Shown here one piece after another: positions 1 to 6,294 of a DNA stretch of 6,294 nt (its first letter is position 1; each line of letters begins with the position of its first letter). The stretch spans positions 1 to 6,294 of the forward strand of contig JAHZKU010000109.1 of NCBI GenBank assembly GCA_022600255.1. The letters are read 5' to 3'. A model generated the notes under the pieces. It saw only the letters and a program-made list of their open reading frames with translations, searched no databases and was not told where the DNA came from. A program made the translations under genes and the position numbers. The DNA comes from Actinomycetes bacterium (lineage in GTDB: Bacteria > Actinomycetota > Actinomycetes > S36-B12 > GCA-2699445).

Positions 1-47
1 GTCGTTGCGTGAGCCGGTTCTAGGCTGACGCTGGCCGCAGAAGAGGC

Positions 48-74
48 GCGGCGCGCCGCTGGGCGGAGCCGCCC
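48..74. other. Two adjacent GC-rich dyads in the smc leader
   Basis: Positions 48-59 (GCGGCGCGCCGC) form a perfect 12-base palindrome. Positions 61-74 (GGGCGGAGCCGCCC) can fold as a 5-bp stem with a 4-base loop. Only one base separates them. No T-run follows, so this is not a classical intrinsic terminator. It could be the end signal of an upstream gene, a leader RNA structure or a dispersed GC-rich repeat. The dyads are directly visible; any role is inference. Confidence 0.4.
49..69. repeat. Copy A of short elements shared with the P450-ftsY spacer
   Basis: This stretch carries CGGCGCGCCG at 49-58 and GGGCGGAGC at 61-69. The same 10-mer and 9-mer occur again, in swapped order, at 5342-5351 and 5321-5329. 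A GCTCGGG heptamer also follows in both places (78-84 and 5352-5358). The identity is visible in the sequence. Whether this is a dispersed repeat family, a protein site or chance in GC-rich spacers cannot be settled here. Confidence 0.35.
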
Positions 75-143
75 AACGCTCGGGTTAGGCTGATTTGCGA
101 TACAGCTTGCCGACTTCGGCTGGTTCGGCGCGTCGATCAACCT

Positions 144-149
144 GGAGGG
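144..149 (+). promoter_or_regulatory. Ribosome binding site of smc
   Basis: GGAGGG lies six bases before the GTG at 156. It is a strong Shine-Dalgarno match at good spacing. It fixes the smc start together with the conserved N-terminus and the lack of any in-frame upstream ATG, GTG or TTG back to the stop at 21-23. Confidence 0.85.
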
Positions 150-155
150 CCAGCG

Positions 156-3100
156 GTGTACCTGAAAAGTCTGACTGTAAAAGGATTCAAGTCTTTCGCC
201 AGCCCGACAACACTGGAGTTTGAGCCGGGCGTTACTTGTGTTGTTGGCCCGAACGGCTCAGGAAAGTCCAATGTGGTGGACGCGCTGTCCTGGGTGATGG
301 GCGAGCAGGGAGCCAAGAGCCTACGCGGCGGAAAAATGGAAGACGTCATCTTCGCGGGCACCTCGGGCAAATCCGCCTTGGGCCGAGCCGAGGTGTCGCT
401 CACGATTGACAACACCGACCAGGCGCTGCCCATCGACTTCACAGAGGTGACGATTTCGCGCATCATGTTCCGCAGCGGCGGCTCGGAGTACGCGATTAAC
501 GGCACTTCCTGCCGCCTGTTGGATGTACAGGAACTCCTCTCGGACTCTGGCATCGGTCGGGAGATGCACGTCATCGTTGGCCAAGGGCAGTTGGACTCGA
601 TCCTGCATGCCACGGCTGAGGACCGCCGCGGTTTCATCGAGGAGGCTGCCGGCGTTCTGAAGCACCGGAAGCGCAAAGAAAAGGCGCTGCGCAAACTCTC
701 CGCGCTAACCGAGAAACTGTCCCGGCTCACGGATCTCAAGGGAGAGCTGCGGCGTCAACTCAAGCCGCTGGGACGCCAAGCAGAAGTCGCCAAGCGGGCC
801 GTGGTGATTCAGTCGGACGTGCGGGATGCCCGGCTGCGGCTGCTGGCCGAGGACCTCCAAGTGCATCGAGCCGAACTCGCCAAGGAACAGGCCGACGAGG
901 CGGAGTTGCGCGAACGCCGCACCGAGGTTGAGGCGCAACTGTTGGCGGATCAGGCCACGGAAGCCGCGCTGGTCGCGGAGTCCGAGGAGGCCGCACCTCA
1001 ACTGCAACGCAGCCACGACTTGTGGTTCGGGCTGTCCGAGCTGACGCAACGATTTCGGAGTATTCGATCTGTGGCCGCCGAGCGGGCCAAGAACCTCGCG
1101 GAGGGGCAGGAGAGCCAACGGCGGGCGGGCGGTGACCCAGCCGAAATGGATCAGGAGGCCGGTGATGCCGAGGGCGCCGCCGAGGAACTCGCCGGACGCA
1201 CGCGGACGCTCGCGCAGTCGCTATCTGAGCATCGCGCCGAGCTTGCCGCTGCCGAGACTGCCCTAATCGCCGAAGAGCGTCGTGTTGAGGAGCAAGCCGC
1301 GGCCGCCTCCAATCGCCGGGAAATGATCGCCCGCCTGACTGGAAACCTCGCGGCTTCGCGCAGTCGACTCGACGCCCGCAAGACAGAAGTCGATCGGATT
1401 GGCCAGGAACTCGCCGGGGCTGATGAACGTGCCGCACAGGCCGCATCGCAGTTCGGCGAGTTGGAGTCCCAAGTTGCCGAGCTCAGTACGGGCGAGGTGG
1501 ATCTAGACCAGAACTACGAGGATGCCTTGGCGTTGCACAAGGAGTGCGCTGCAGCGTTGAAAACCCTGCAGGAAACGCAGCAGGAGAAAACCAACACCCG
1601 GGCCGCTGTCACCGCCCGACTGGAGGCGCTGACAGCCGGTCTGGCTACCCGGTCCGAGACACCAGAGTTTGTTCGGGAGATGCCAGGCGTGGGCGCTTCC
1701 GTGGCCGAACTGGTGCACGTGGCGGCTGGCCACGAGTTGGCCTTAACGGCGCTTCTAGGTGAGGTGGCAGCGGCCCTCGTGGCAGATGCGCCTTCGGTGA
1801 TCGCCGATATTCTCAATCGGTTGGTCGGCGACGGCGGCAGCGCCGACCTCGTGCTGGCAGTACGACCAGACGCCAATGCGGGCTCGACCTCCGCACCGCC
1901 GCAGTGGTCCGGCACCGTTGGTCAAGCATTTTGGCCCTTGGTCACGATGCCCGCTGAGCTGGAGCAAGCGCTCGCCCCGTTGTTCGCCGAGGCGGTACTG
2001 GTGGACGACGTGCCAGCCGCCTACGCGGCGTTGGCGCAAGGTGCCCAGCAAGTCGTAACGCTCGCTGGAACAGTTGTAACACCTACCAGAGCTAGCGCCG
2101 GTACCAATGACGGTGCCAGCGTGATCGAGTTGGCCGCCCAGTTGGATGCCGCACGTGCGAATCAACGGGCCCTCGACGTTGACCTTGACCAACTGCGTTT
2201 CAAACTTAGCCAAGCCCAGGAGGCCGCTGACACCGCCGAGTCGGCCATGTCTCAGGCGTTGTCTGCACTGCATGCCTCTGACGCCCAGATGTCAGGTGTT
2301 GCGGATCGGCTCGGGTCGTTGGGCTCGCAGCTGAAAGCCGCCAAGGCTGAGAAGGCTCGCCTGCAGAAGTCGTTGGACTCAACGCAGGCGGCGATTACCG
2401 TCGACGAGCAGGCTGTCACCAGTGCCGCCGAACGGTTGGCTGCTGCAGAAAGTGAGTCCCTGTCCAGCTCGCCAGATGTTCCTGACAATCGGGAGGCGCT
2501 CGCGGCCCGGGTTGAGGATCTACGCAAGCAGGAGATGGACACCCGCCTAGAGCTGCGCACAGACGAGGAGCGGTTGTCGGTGGTTCGGAATCGGATCACA
2601 AATCTGCGCGCAGCCGCAGCACAGGAGCGTGCAGCCGCCGCCGCTTGGGAACAAGAGCAGCAAGAACGGGTGGAACGGGCCAAGCTGGCTGCCGCCGTTC
2701 AGCGCGTGGCCGATGTTGGGCTTTCGCACGCGCAGGCACGGACCGCGCTGGCTGATACCGAACGGCAAGCCGCAGAGTCACGGCGGGCCGAACGCGACAA
2801 GCAACTTAATGAACTGCGTATTCGGGTTCGGGAAGTATCCAAGGAACTCGATCAGCTCACTGACTCCGTGCACAAGGACGAAATGGTGCGCACCGAACAA
2901 CGACTGCGAATCCAGCAGATCGAAACCAAAGCGATGGAGGAACTCGGTATTGAGCCGGAGGTCTTGCTTGAGGAGTACGGCCCGCACTTGCTTGTGCCTC
3001 CCAGCCTGACCGCGCCCGGCGATGAGGAAGACGGCCGGCCCGATGCGGAGCCGTATCCGTACGTCCGGGCCGAACAGGAGCGGCGCCTGCGCTCGGCTGA

Positions 3101-3755
3101 GCGGGCGATGAAGTTGCTGGGTAAGGTCAACCCCTTGGCGTTGGAGGAGTTCGCGGCCATGGAGGAACGCCACCAGTTCCTTTCTGAGCAGATCGACGAT
3201 CTCAAGCACTCCCAGTCAGACTTGATGTCTATCATTGCTGGAGTTGACGAGCGGGTCGAGCAGGTCTTCGCTGAGGCGTTTGCGGACACAGCCAGAGAGT
3301 TCGAGCGGGTGTTCGCCAGACTCTTCCCGGGCGGGGATGGCCGGTTGGTTCTGACAGATCCGAAGGACATGCTCACAACCGGGATCGAGGTCGAGGCGCG
3401 GCCCCCTGGCAAGAAGATCAAGCGCCTCTCACTGCTCTCCGGCGGGGAACGATCTCTTACAGCCGTCGCTTTCCTGGTGGCGTTGTTCAAGGCGCGGCCC
3501 AGCCCCTTCTACGTGTTGGACGAGGTCGAGGCCGCGCTAGACGACGTGAATCTGGGCCGGCTTATCGAGGTGATTGAGGAATTGCGGGCAGAGAGCCAAC
3601 TGATCGTGATCACGCACCAGAAACGAACGATGGAGGCCGCCGATGCCCTCTACGGCGTCACCATGCGCGGCGACGGGGTATCTCGGGTGATCTCCCAGCG
3701 GATCGAAAAGGCCGAGCCTGTTGTAGACCTCACCGACGAGCCCCTCCCCGTCTAA
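156..3755 (+). CDS. smc: Chromosome segregation protein SMC, complete
   Basis: This gene encodes the SMC ATPase, which with ScpA and ScpB forms the bacterial condensin that compacts and separates sister chromosomes in the nucleoid. The product has 1199 residues, the usual length (about 1,190-1,200). The head is split. The N-terminal half has Walker A GPNGSGKS at 31-38, the R-loop arginine at 57 and a Q-loop region (VGQGQLD) at 141-147. The C-terminal half has the signature LSLLSGGERSL at 1091-1101, Walker B ending in D1122-E1123, D-loop D1129 and H-loop H1154. Between them lie a long coiled coil (about 165-500), a hinge (about 503-655) and the returning coil (about 657-990), followed by the conserved KVNPLALEEF segment around N992. 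No frameshift is seen. The start is GTG 156, backed by GGAGGG six bases upstream and the family-typical MYLKSLTVKGFKSFA. The hinge glycine motif looks weakened at 643-650. scpA and scpB are not in view. Identity is certain; partners are known from the family only. Confidence 0.98.
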   Translation: MYLKSLTVKGFKSFASPTTLEFEPGVTCVVGPNGSGKSNVVDALSWVMGEQGAKSLRGGKMEDVIFAGTSGKSALGRAEVSLTIDNTDQALPIDFTEVTISRIMFRSGGSEYAINGTSCRLLDVQELLSDSGIGREMHVIVGQGQLDSILHATAEDRRGFIEEAAGVLKHRKRKEKALRKLSALTEKLSRLTDLKGELRRQLKPLGRQAEVAKRAVVIQSDVRDARLRLLAEDLQVHRAELAKEQADEAELRERRTEVEAQLLADQATEAALVAESEEAAPQLQRSHDLWFGLSELTQRFRSIRSVAAERAKNLAEGQESQRRAGGDPAEMDQEAGDAEGAAEELAGRTRTLAQSLSEHRAELAAAETALIAEERRVEEQAAAASNRREMIARLTGNLAASRSRLDARKTEVDRIGQELAGADERAAQAASQFGELESQVAELSTGEVDLDQNYEDALALHKECAAALKTLQETQQEKTNTRAAVTARLEALTAGLATRSETPEFVREMPGVGASVAELVHVAAGHELALTALLGEVAAALVADAPSVIADILNRLVGDGGSADLVLAVRPDANAGSTSAPPQWSGTVGQAFWPLVTMPAELEQALAPLFAEAVLVDDVPAAYAALAQGAQQVVTLAGTVVTPTRASAGTNDGASVIELAAQLDAARANQRALDVDLDQLRFKLSQAQEAADTAESAMSQALSALHASDAQMSGVADRLGSLGSQLKAAKAEKARLQKSLDSTQAAITVDEQAVTSAAERLAAAESESLSSSPDVPDNREALAARVEDLRKQEMDTRLELRTDEERLSVVRNRITNLRAAAAQERAAAAAWEQEQQERVERAKLAAAVQRVADVGLSHAQARTALADTERQAAESRRAERDKQLNELRIRVREVSKELDQLTDSVHKDEMVRTEQRLRIQQIETKAMEELGIEPEVLLEEYGPHLLVPPSLTAPGDEEDGRPDAEPYPYVRAEQERRLRSAERAMKLLGKVNPLALEEFAAMEERHQFLSEQIDDLKHSQSDLMSIIAGVDERVEQVFAEAFADTAREFERVFARLFPGGDGRLVLTDPKDMLTTGIEVEARPPGKKIKRLSLLSGGERSLTAVAFLVALFKARPSPFYVLDEVEAALDDVNLGRLIEVIEELRAESQLIVITHQKRTMEAADALYGVTMRGDGVSRVISQRIEKAEPVVDLTDEPLPV

Positions 3756-3761
3756 CACGGC

Positions 3762-3773
3762 GCCGAATTCGGC
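3762..3773. promoter_or_regulatory. Perfect palindrome GCCGAATTCGGC before the P450 gene
   Basis: The 12 bases read the same on both strands and sit 42 bases before the proposed P450 start and six bases after the smc stop codon. As RNA it would form only a 4-bp stem with an AATT loop, too weak for a terminator. A symmetric site ahead of an accessory oxidase gene could be an operator for a dimeric repressor, but no regulator gene is in view. The palindrome is seen directly; its function is inferred. Confidence 0.3.
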
Positions 3774-3803
3774 ACTGACTGCGTGTCCGGCTCTTGCGCA
3801 CGT

Positions 3804-3809
3804 CACACT
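3804..3809 (+). promoter_or_regulatory. Possible -10 element of a leaderless P450 transcript
   Basis: CACACT resembles the actinobacterial -10 pattern TANNNT except at the first base. It lies six bases before the ATG at 3816, the spacing expected if transcription starts at the A of the start codon. Leaderless mRNAs are common in actinobacteria, and no convincing Shine-Dalgarno site precedes this ATG: the only purine run, GAGAG at 3810-3814, ends one base from it. No good -35 box is found at 17-18 bases spacing. This is a weak call. Confidence 0.25.
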
Positions 3810-3815
3810 GAGAGC

Positions 3816-5300
3816 ATGACCGCCACAGATTTTGCGGCAGACCGCAGCCAGGTGAAGCAACGAATCCAAGAAGCGCGCGCGGACGCTGCGGAGTCCCGAG
3901 TCGCACAACCTAAAGATCTACGTAGGCCTCCTGGACTGGGCCGAGTAGCCGCGATGCGTGCGGTCGGATTGGGTGCTCGGGGCGACATGGGCCTCTTCAC
4001 CGCACTGTTTGCAGAGCAACCAATCGGCTACGCCAGAGTCGGCCCAGAGCATCTGTACTGCCTGTCCGATCCGGAGGACATCAAAAAGGTCTTCATCACC
4101 AACGGCAAACACATGCGCAAAGGAAAGGCGCTGCGAGCCACTCGGCCAATGTTTGGCGATGGGCTGCTGCTCAGTGACGGGGAGGATCATCTGCGCAATC
4201 GCCGGCTTGTCCAGCCCGCGTTCCATCACAAGCAGATTCAACAGTATTCGGTGATGATGCAAGCGGCCATTGATCGGCTGGACGCGCGCTGGCAGAGTCG
4301 TGTGGCCGCCGGGGAATCCCAAGTCATCGTGGCGGACGAAATGTCTGCGCTGACCCTAGACATCGTGGGACAGACCCTCTTCGGCGCTGACTTGACCGAT
4401 GAAGCGGGCGAGGTGGGCGAAGCCCTGTCCGACGCCCTCACGGCCTTCTCCAGAATCATCAGTCCAGTCGGTTTCCTACTACTCCGGCTTCCTTCTCGCA
4501 CCAAGAAGAGGCTGATTAGCGCGGTTGCGACGCTAGACGGCGTGATGCGAGAACTGATCTCAGCGAAGCGGGCCGCGCTCGCCGCGGGTACTGGATCACA
4601 TGATGCACTGGCAATGTTGATTCAGGCGCAAGACGCCGAGACTGGGGTTACGTTGACCGACAGCCAGGTGCGGGATGAGTTGATCACGCTGTTCCTGGCA
4701 GGCCACGAGACCACGGCGATGTTGCTGTCGTGGACTTGGCTGGAGTTGGCCCTAAACCCCGACATCAAATCGTGGGTGAGCCAAGAATGGGACGATCTCG
4801 CGGGGGATGCGGCGGGCATCAGCCCCAATCAGATGCCACGCACCAACGCGTTGGTCGCGGAATCCATGCGACTGCACCCGCCAGCATGGATCATCGGTCG
4901 TGAGTCTCAAGTCGACCTAGAAGTGGGTGGCTACGAACTACCGGCCGGTTCGACCATCTTGGCTTCCCAATACTTCACGCATCGCGATCCCAGGTTCTGG
5001 CAGGAACCAACCCGCTTCAACCCGACCAGATGGCTCGATGCCGATGGACACTACTCCGAACAGGCACCCGGACAACCGCGTCACAGCTACTTCCCTTTCG
5101 GATTCGGCGCGCGGAAGTGCATCGGAGATCAGTTCGCGTGGACTGAGGCGGTGATTGCCCTAGCGATGCTGGGACAACGCTGGCACGTGACTCCGGTAGC
5201 GCCGTCCGAGGTAGTCCCCGAAGCCATCATCACCCTGCGGCCCGAGAACGGGATCCCCGCCCGGATTAGGCGGCGCGCGCAGGAGTTGGACAGCGCCTAG
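3816..5300 (+). CDS. Cytochrome P450 monooxygenase, complete
   Basis: This gene encodes a haem-thiolate oxidase that inserts one oxygen atom from O2 into an organic substrate, using electrons from a ferredoxin or flavoprotein partner. From ATG 3816 the product has 494 residues. It has the PPG bend at 38-40, a C-helix segment DHLRNRR around 124-130 with His125 where many P450s have Trp, and the I-helix oxygen-activation motif AGHETT at 295-300. ExxR follows in the K helix (E349, R352), with the partner arginine in FNPTRW (R405). The haem loop FPFGFGARKCIG carries the axial cysteine C435. All catalytic residues are present. No N-terminal membrane helix or signal peptide is seen, so it should be cytosolic. 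The FxFGxGxRxCxG loop and 494-residue length suggest a bacterial relative of the CYP4/CYP102/CYP110-like branch rather than the roughly 400-residue Streptomyces type. An alternative GTG at 3783 would add 11 residues. Substrate and redox partner are unknown; no reductase or ferredoxin gene lies nearby. Its place between smc and ftsY is unusual. Confidence 0.95.
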   Translation: MTATDFAADRSQVKQRIQEARADAAESRVAQPKDLRRPPGLGRVAAMRAVGLGARGDMGLFTALFAEQPIGYARVGPEHLYCLSDPEDIKKVFITNGKHMRKGKALRATRPMFGDGLLLSDGEDHLRNRRLVQPAFHHKQIQQYSVMMQAAIDRLDARWQSRVAAGESQVIVADEMSALTLDIVGQTLFGADLTDEAGEVGEALSDALTAFSRIISPVGFLLLRLPSRTKKRLISAVATLDGVMRELISAKRAALAAGTGSHDALAMLIQAQDAETGVTLTDSQVRDELITLFLAGHETTAMLLSWTWLELALNPDIKSWVSQEWDDLAGDAAGISPNQMPRTNALVAESMRLHPPAWIIGRESQVDLEVGGYELPAGSTILASQYFTHRDPRFWQEPTRFNPTRWLDADGHYSEQAPGQPRHSYFPFGFGARKCIGDQFAWTEAVIALAMLGQRWHVTPVAPSEVVPEAIITLRPENGIPARIRRRAQELDSA

Positions 5301-5320
5301 GACTGCCCTGTCTCCCCGCC

Positions 5321-5352
5321 GGGCGGAGCTAGTTCGCCATCCGGCGCGCCGG
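5321..5352. repeat. Copy B of short elements shared with the smc leader
   Basis: GGGCGGAGC (5321-5329) and CGGCGCGCCG (5342-5351, within the 12-base palindrome 5341-5352) repeat elements found at 61-69 and 49-58. GCTCGGG follows at 5352-5358, as at 78-84. Read on the minus strand, copy A has GGGCGG then CGGCGCGCCG in the same order as here, with a shorter gap. The identity is visible; relatedness is uncertain because both regions are GC-rich and the elements are short. Confidence 0.35.
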
Positions 5353-5393
5353 CTCGGGCCAGGTTCTGCCAAGTCGCGGGTTTGCGGTCCACC

Positions 5394-5399
5394 GGTGAT
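5394..5399 (+). promoter_or_regulatory. Ribosome binding site deciding the ftsY start
   Basis: GGTGAT matches part of the 16S rRNA-complementary sequence GGAGGTGATCC and ends eight bases before GTG 5408, but 14 bases before the next in-frame GTG at 5414. It therefore favours 5408. An in-frame TGA at 5396-5398 rules out any longer product. Confidence 0.5.
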
Positions 5400-5407
5400 G
5401 GAACAAT

Positions 5408-6294
5408 GTGGCTGTGGAACTCGTAATATCGGCCCTAGTCGGGCTTCTTGTCATCCTGATCGTCCTTGGCTTCGTCTTTTTCGGCCGGCGCGGCAAGGCA
5501 ACCAAGACTGAAGAAACCGTCACCCCACCCGAGGTGATCCCTGGCGTTGGTGACGATGCTTCCGAACCGGTCGATACTCCCAGGCGTCCGGTAGAGGATG
5601 TGCCGTTAGAGGCCGGGGCCGGCACAGCAACGCTCGAACCTGTCCTAGAGGTTCCTTCCCCGGCGTTGGGTCGATTGGGGCGATTGCGTGCCCGGTTGGC
5701 GCGCTCGAACACAGCGATCGGTCGCGGTTTGCTGGCGTTGCTGTCTTCAGACAAGCTCGACGATGAGACTTGGGAAGAGATCGAGGACACCCTACTTCTG
5801 GCGGATCTCGGAGTGCCCGGTACCCAAGACCTAGTGGAACGGCTCAAGACCCGGGTCAGGGTGGAAGGTGTCGGCGACCCCCAGCAACTGCGATTGATGC
5901 TGGAGGAAGAGCTGCTGAAGTCAGTGAACCCCGCGTTGGACCGAGAACTGATGACCCAGCGACTGGCTGATGTCCCAGCGGTGGTGTTGGTGGTGGGCGT
6001 GAATGGCACGGGAAAAACCACCACGACGGGTAAGCTCGCCCGACTCTTGGTGGCCGAAGACCGAGACGTACTGCTCGCGGCCGCTGACACATTCCGGGCC
6101 GCGGCCGCTGAGCAGCTCACCACTTGGGGCGAGCGCGTGGGTGTTCCCGTGGTCCGTGGCCCAGAAGGCAGCGATCCAGCCGCCGTTGCCTTTGATGCTG
6201 TCACCGAAGGCATCGCGCAAGAAGTGGACACGGTGGTGGTGGATACCGCCGGCCGGTTACACACCAAGGTTGGCTTGATGGATGAGCTTGGCAA
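5408..6294 (+). CDS. ftsY: Signal recognition particle receptor FtsY, 3'-truncated by the window
   Basis: FtsY is the SRP receptor GTPase. It docks ribosome-SRP complexes at the cytoplasmic membrane and hands nascent membrane proteins to SecYEG. 295 codons are present. Residues about 3-25 form a hydrophobic membrane helix followed by GRRGK, giving an inside-positive anchor. Residues about 30-82 are an acidic, proline-rich linker. The N domain starts near 86 (ALGRLGRLRARL). In the G domain, the P-loop GVNGTGKTT is at 197-205, G2 DTFRAAA at 227-233 and G3 DTAGR at 279-283. G4, G5 and the C-terminus lie beyond 6294, roughly 100 or more residues. The start is GTG 5408: an in-frame TGA sits at 5396-5398 and GGTGAT lies eight bases upstream. 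GTG 5414, two codons later, is the alternative. It lies 107 bases after the P450 gene on the same strand; in many actinobacteria it would directly follow smc. Its partner gene ffh is often just downstream, but that is outside the view. Confidence 0.96.
   Translation, partial: MAVELVISALVGLLVILIVLGFVFFGRRGKATKTEETVTPPEVIPGVGDDASEPVDTPRRPVEDVPLEAGAGTATLEPVLEVPSPALGRLGRLRARLARSNTAIGRGLLALLSSDKLDDETWEEIEDTLLLADLGVPGTQDLVERLKTRVRVEGVGDPQQLRLMLEEELLKSVNPALDRELMTQRLADVPAVVLVVGVNGTGKTTTTGKLARLLVAEDRDVLLAAADTFRAAAAEQLTTWGERVGVPVVRGPEGSDPAAVAFDAVTEGIAQEVDTVVVDTAGRLHTKVGLMDELG

Larger units (their letters stand above)
1..155. other. Gene-free leader upstream of smc
   Basis: I see no gene here. The three forward frames are closed early, by stops at 10-12, 26-28 and 21-23, so at most the last few codons of an upstream gene could lie at the very start; none is recognisable. 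The smc frame is open from 24 to 155 but contains no ATG, GTG or TTG codon, so it is not an N-terminal extension of smc. The region holds two adjacent GC-rich dyads (48-59 and 61-74), the octamer TAGGCTGA twice (21-28 and 86-93) and the smc ribosome binding site. In many actinobacteria the genes before smc are rnc, mutM and sometimes an acylphosphatase gene; none of these can be seen in this short stretch. Confidence 0.7.
3756..3815. other. Spacer between smc and the P450 gene
   Basis: This 60-base gap follows the TAA of smc. It contains the perfect 12-base palindrome at 3762-3773 and a possible -10 hexamer just before the P450 ATG. There is no hairpin followed by a T-run, so read-through from smc into the P450 gene is possible. 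If the GTG at 3783 were used as the P450 start, the gap would be only 27 bases. Confidence 0.6.
5301..5407. other. Spacer between the P450 gene and ftsY
   Basis: This 107-base gap has no gene. It holds GGGCGGAGC (5321-5329), the perfect palindrome CCGGCGCGCCGG (5341-5352) and a Shine-Dalgarno-like GGTGAT (5394-5399). No T-run follows the GC-rich dyads, so no standard intrinsic terminator is present. No convincing -35/-10 pair was found, although ftsY may well have its own promoter here given the gap length. Confidence 0.6.

Noticed and set aside
61..74. Intrinsic terminator of an upstream gene before smc
   Set aside because: The stem is plausible but short (5 bp), and the next bases are AACGCTCGGG with no T-run; kept only as a dyad.
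24..155. N-terminal extension of smc in the open upstream frame
   Set aside because: No ATG, GTG or TTG exists in this frame between the stop at 21-23 and GTG 156, and GTG 156 has an ideal ribosome binding site and the family-typical N-terminus.
137..739. Minus-strand open frame of 200 codons over the 5' part of smc
   Set aside because: It overlaps the highly conserved Walker A region of smc and its product is a Ser/Arg/Pro-rich shadow.
826..1044. Small plus-strand frame of 72 codons inside smc
   Set aside because: It is out of frame with the intact SMC coiled coil, and its Arg/Cys/Pro-rich product shows no motif. No frameshift in smc is needed to explain it.
2852..3490. Minus-strand open frame of 212 codons inside smc
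   Set aside because: It is antisense to the conserved C-terminal part of SMC, is rich in Ser and Arg and has no recognisable motif.
5311..5329. Possible intrinsic terminator after the P450 gene
   Set aside because: The CTCC/GGAG arms pair, but the inside of the stem is broken by mismatches and a bulge, and no T-run follows.
5329..6294. Long open frame on the minus strand (321 codons, open at the window edge)
   Set aside because: It lies opposite ftsY, whose plus frame shows P-loop, DTFRAAA and DTAGR motifs. The minus product is a Ser/Thr/Arg/Pro-rich low-complexity chain typical of antisense reading of a GC-rich gene.

Overview
The window comes from a GC-rich actinobacterium (class Actinomycetia is the best guess; genus cannot be told). 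The evidence is the SMC protein, whose N-terminal ATPase head closely matches the mycobacterial type as I remember it. Other signs are frequent GTG starts, heavy use of TTG for leucine, and the order smc then ftsY on one strand. All real genes found lie on the + strand.

Layout: positions 1-155 are a leader without a gene. It holds two adjacent GC-rich dyads and ends in a clear Shine-Dalgarno site. smc (156-3755) is complete and encodes the chromosome-condensing SMC ATPase. After a 60-base gap with a perfect 12-base palindrome comes a complete cytochrome P450 gene (3816-5300). A 107-base gap with another GC-rich perfect palindrome follows. ftsY then starts at 5408, encoding the receptor of the signal recognition particle. 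It runs off the window end after 295 codons, just past the G3 motif.

How the genes relate: smc and ftsY are housekeeping genes (chromosome segregation and co-translational membrane targeting) that are often neighbours in actinobacteria. The P450 is the odd member. It is an accessory oxidase with intact catalytic motifs, no redox partner in view and no evident link to either neighbour. It has spacers on both sides, and the spacer after it shares short GC-rich elements with the leader of smc.

I see no phage, transposon, CRISPR, tRNA or rRNA signal. Nothing here proves a new system. The points most worth checking are the P450 between smc and ftsY, the shared elements in two spacers, and the weakened glycine motif in the SMC hinge.
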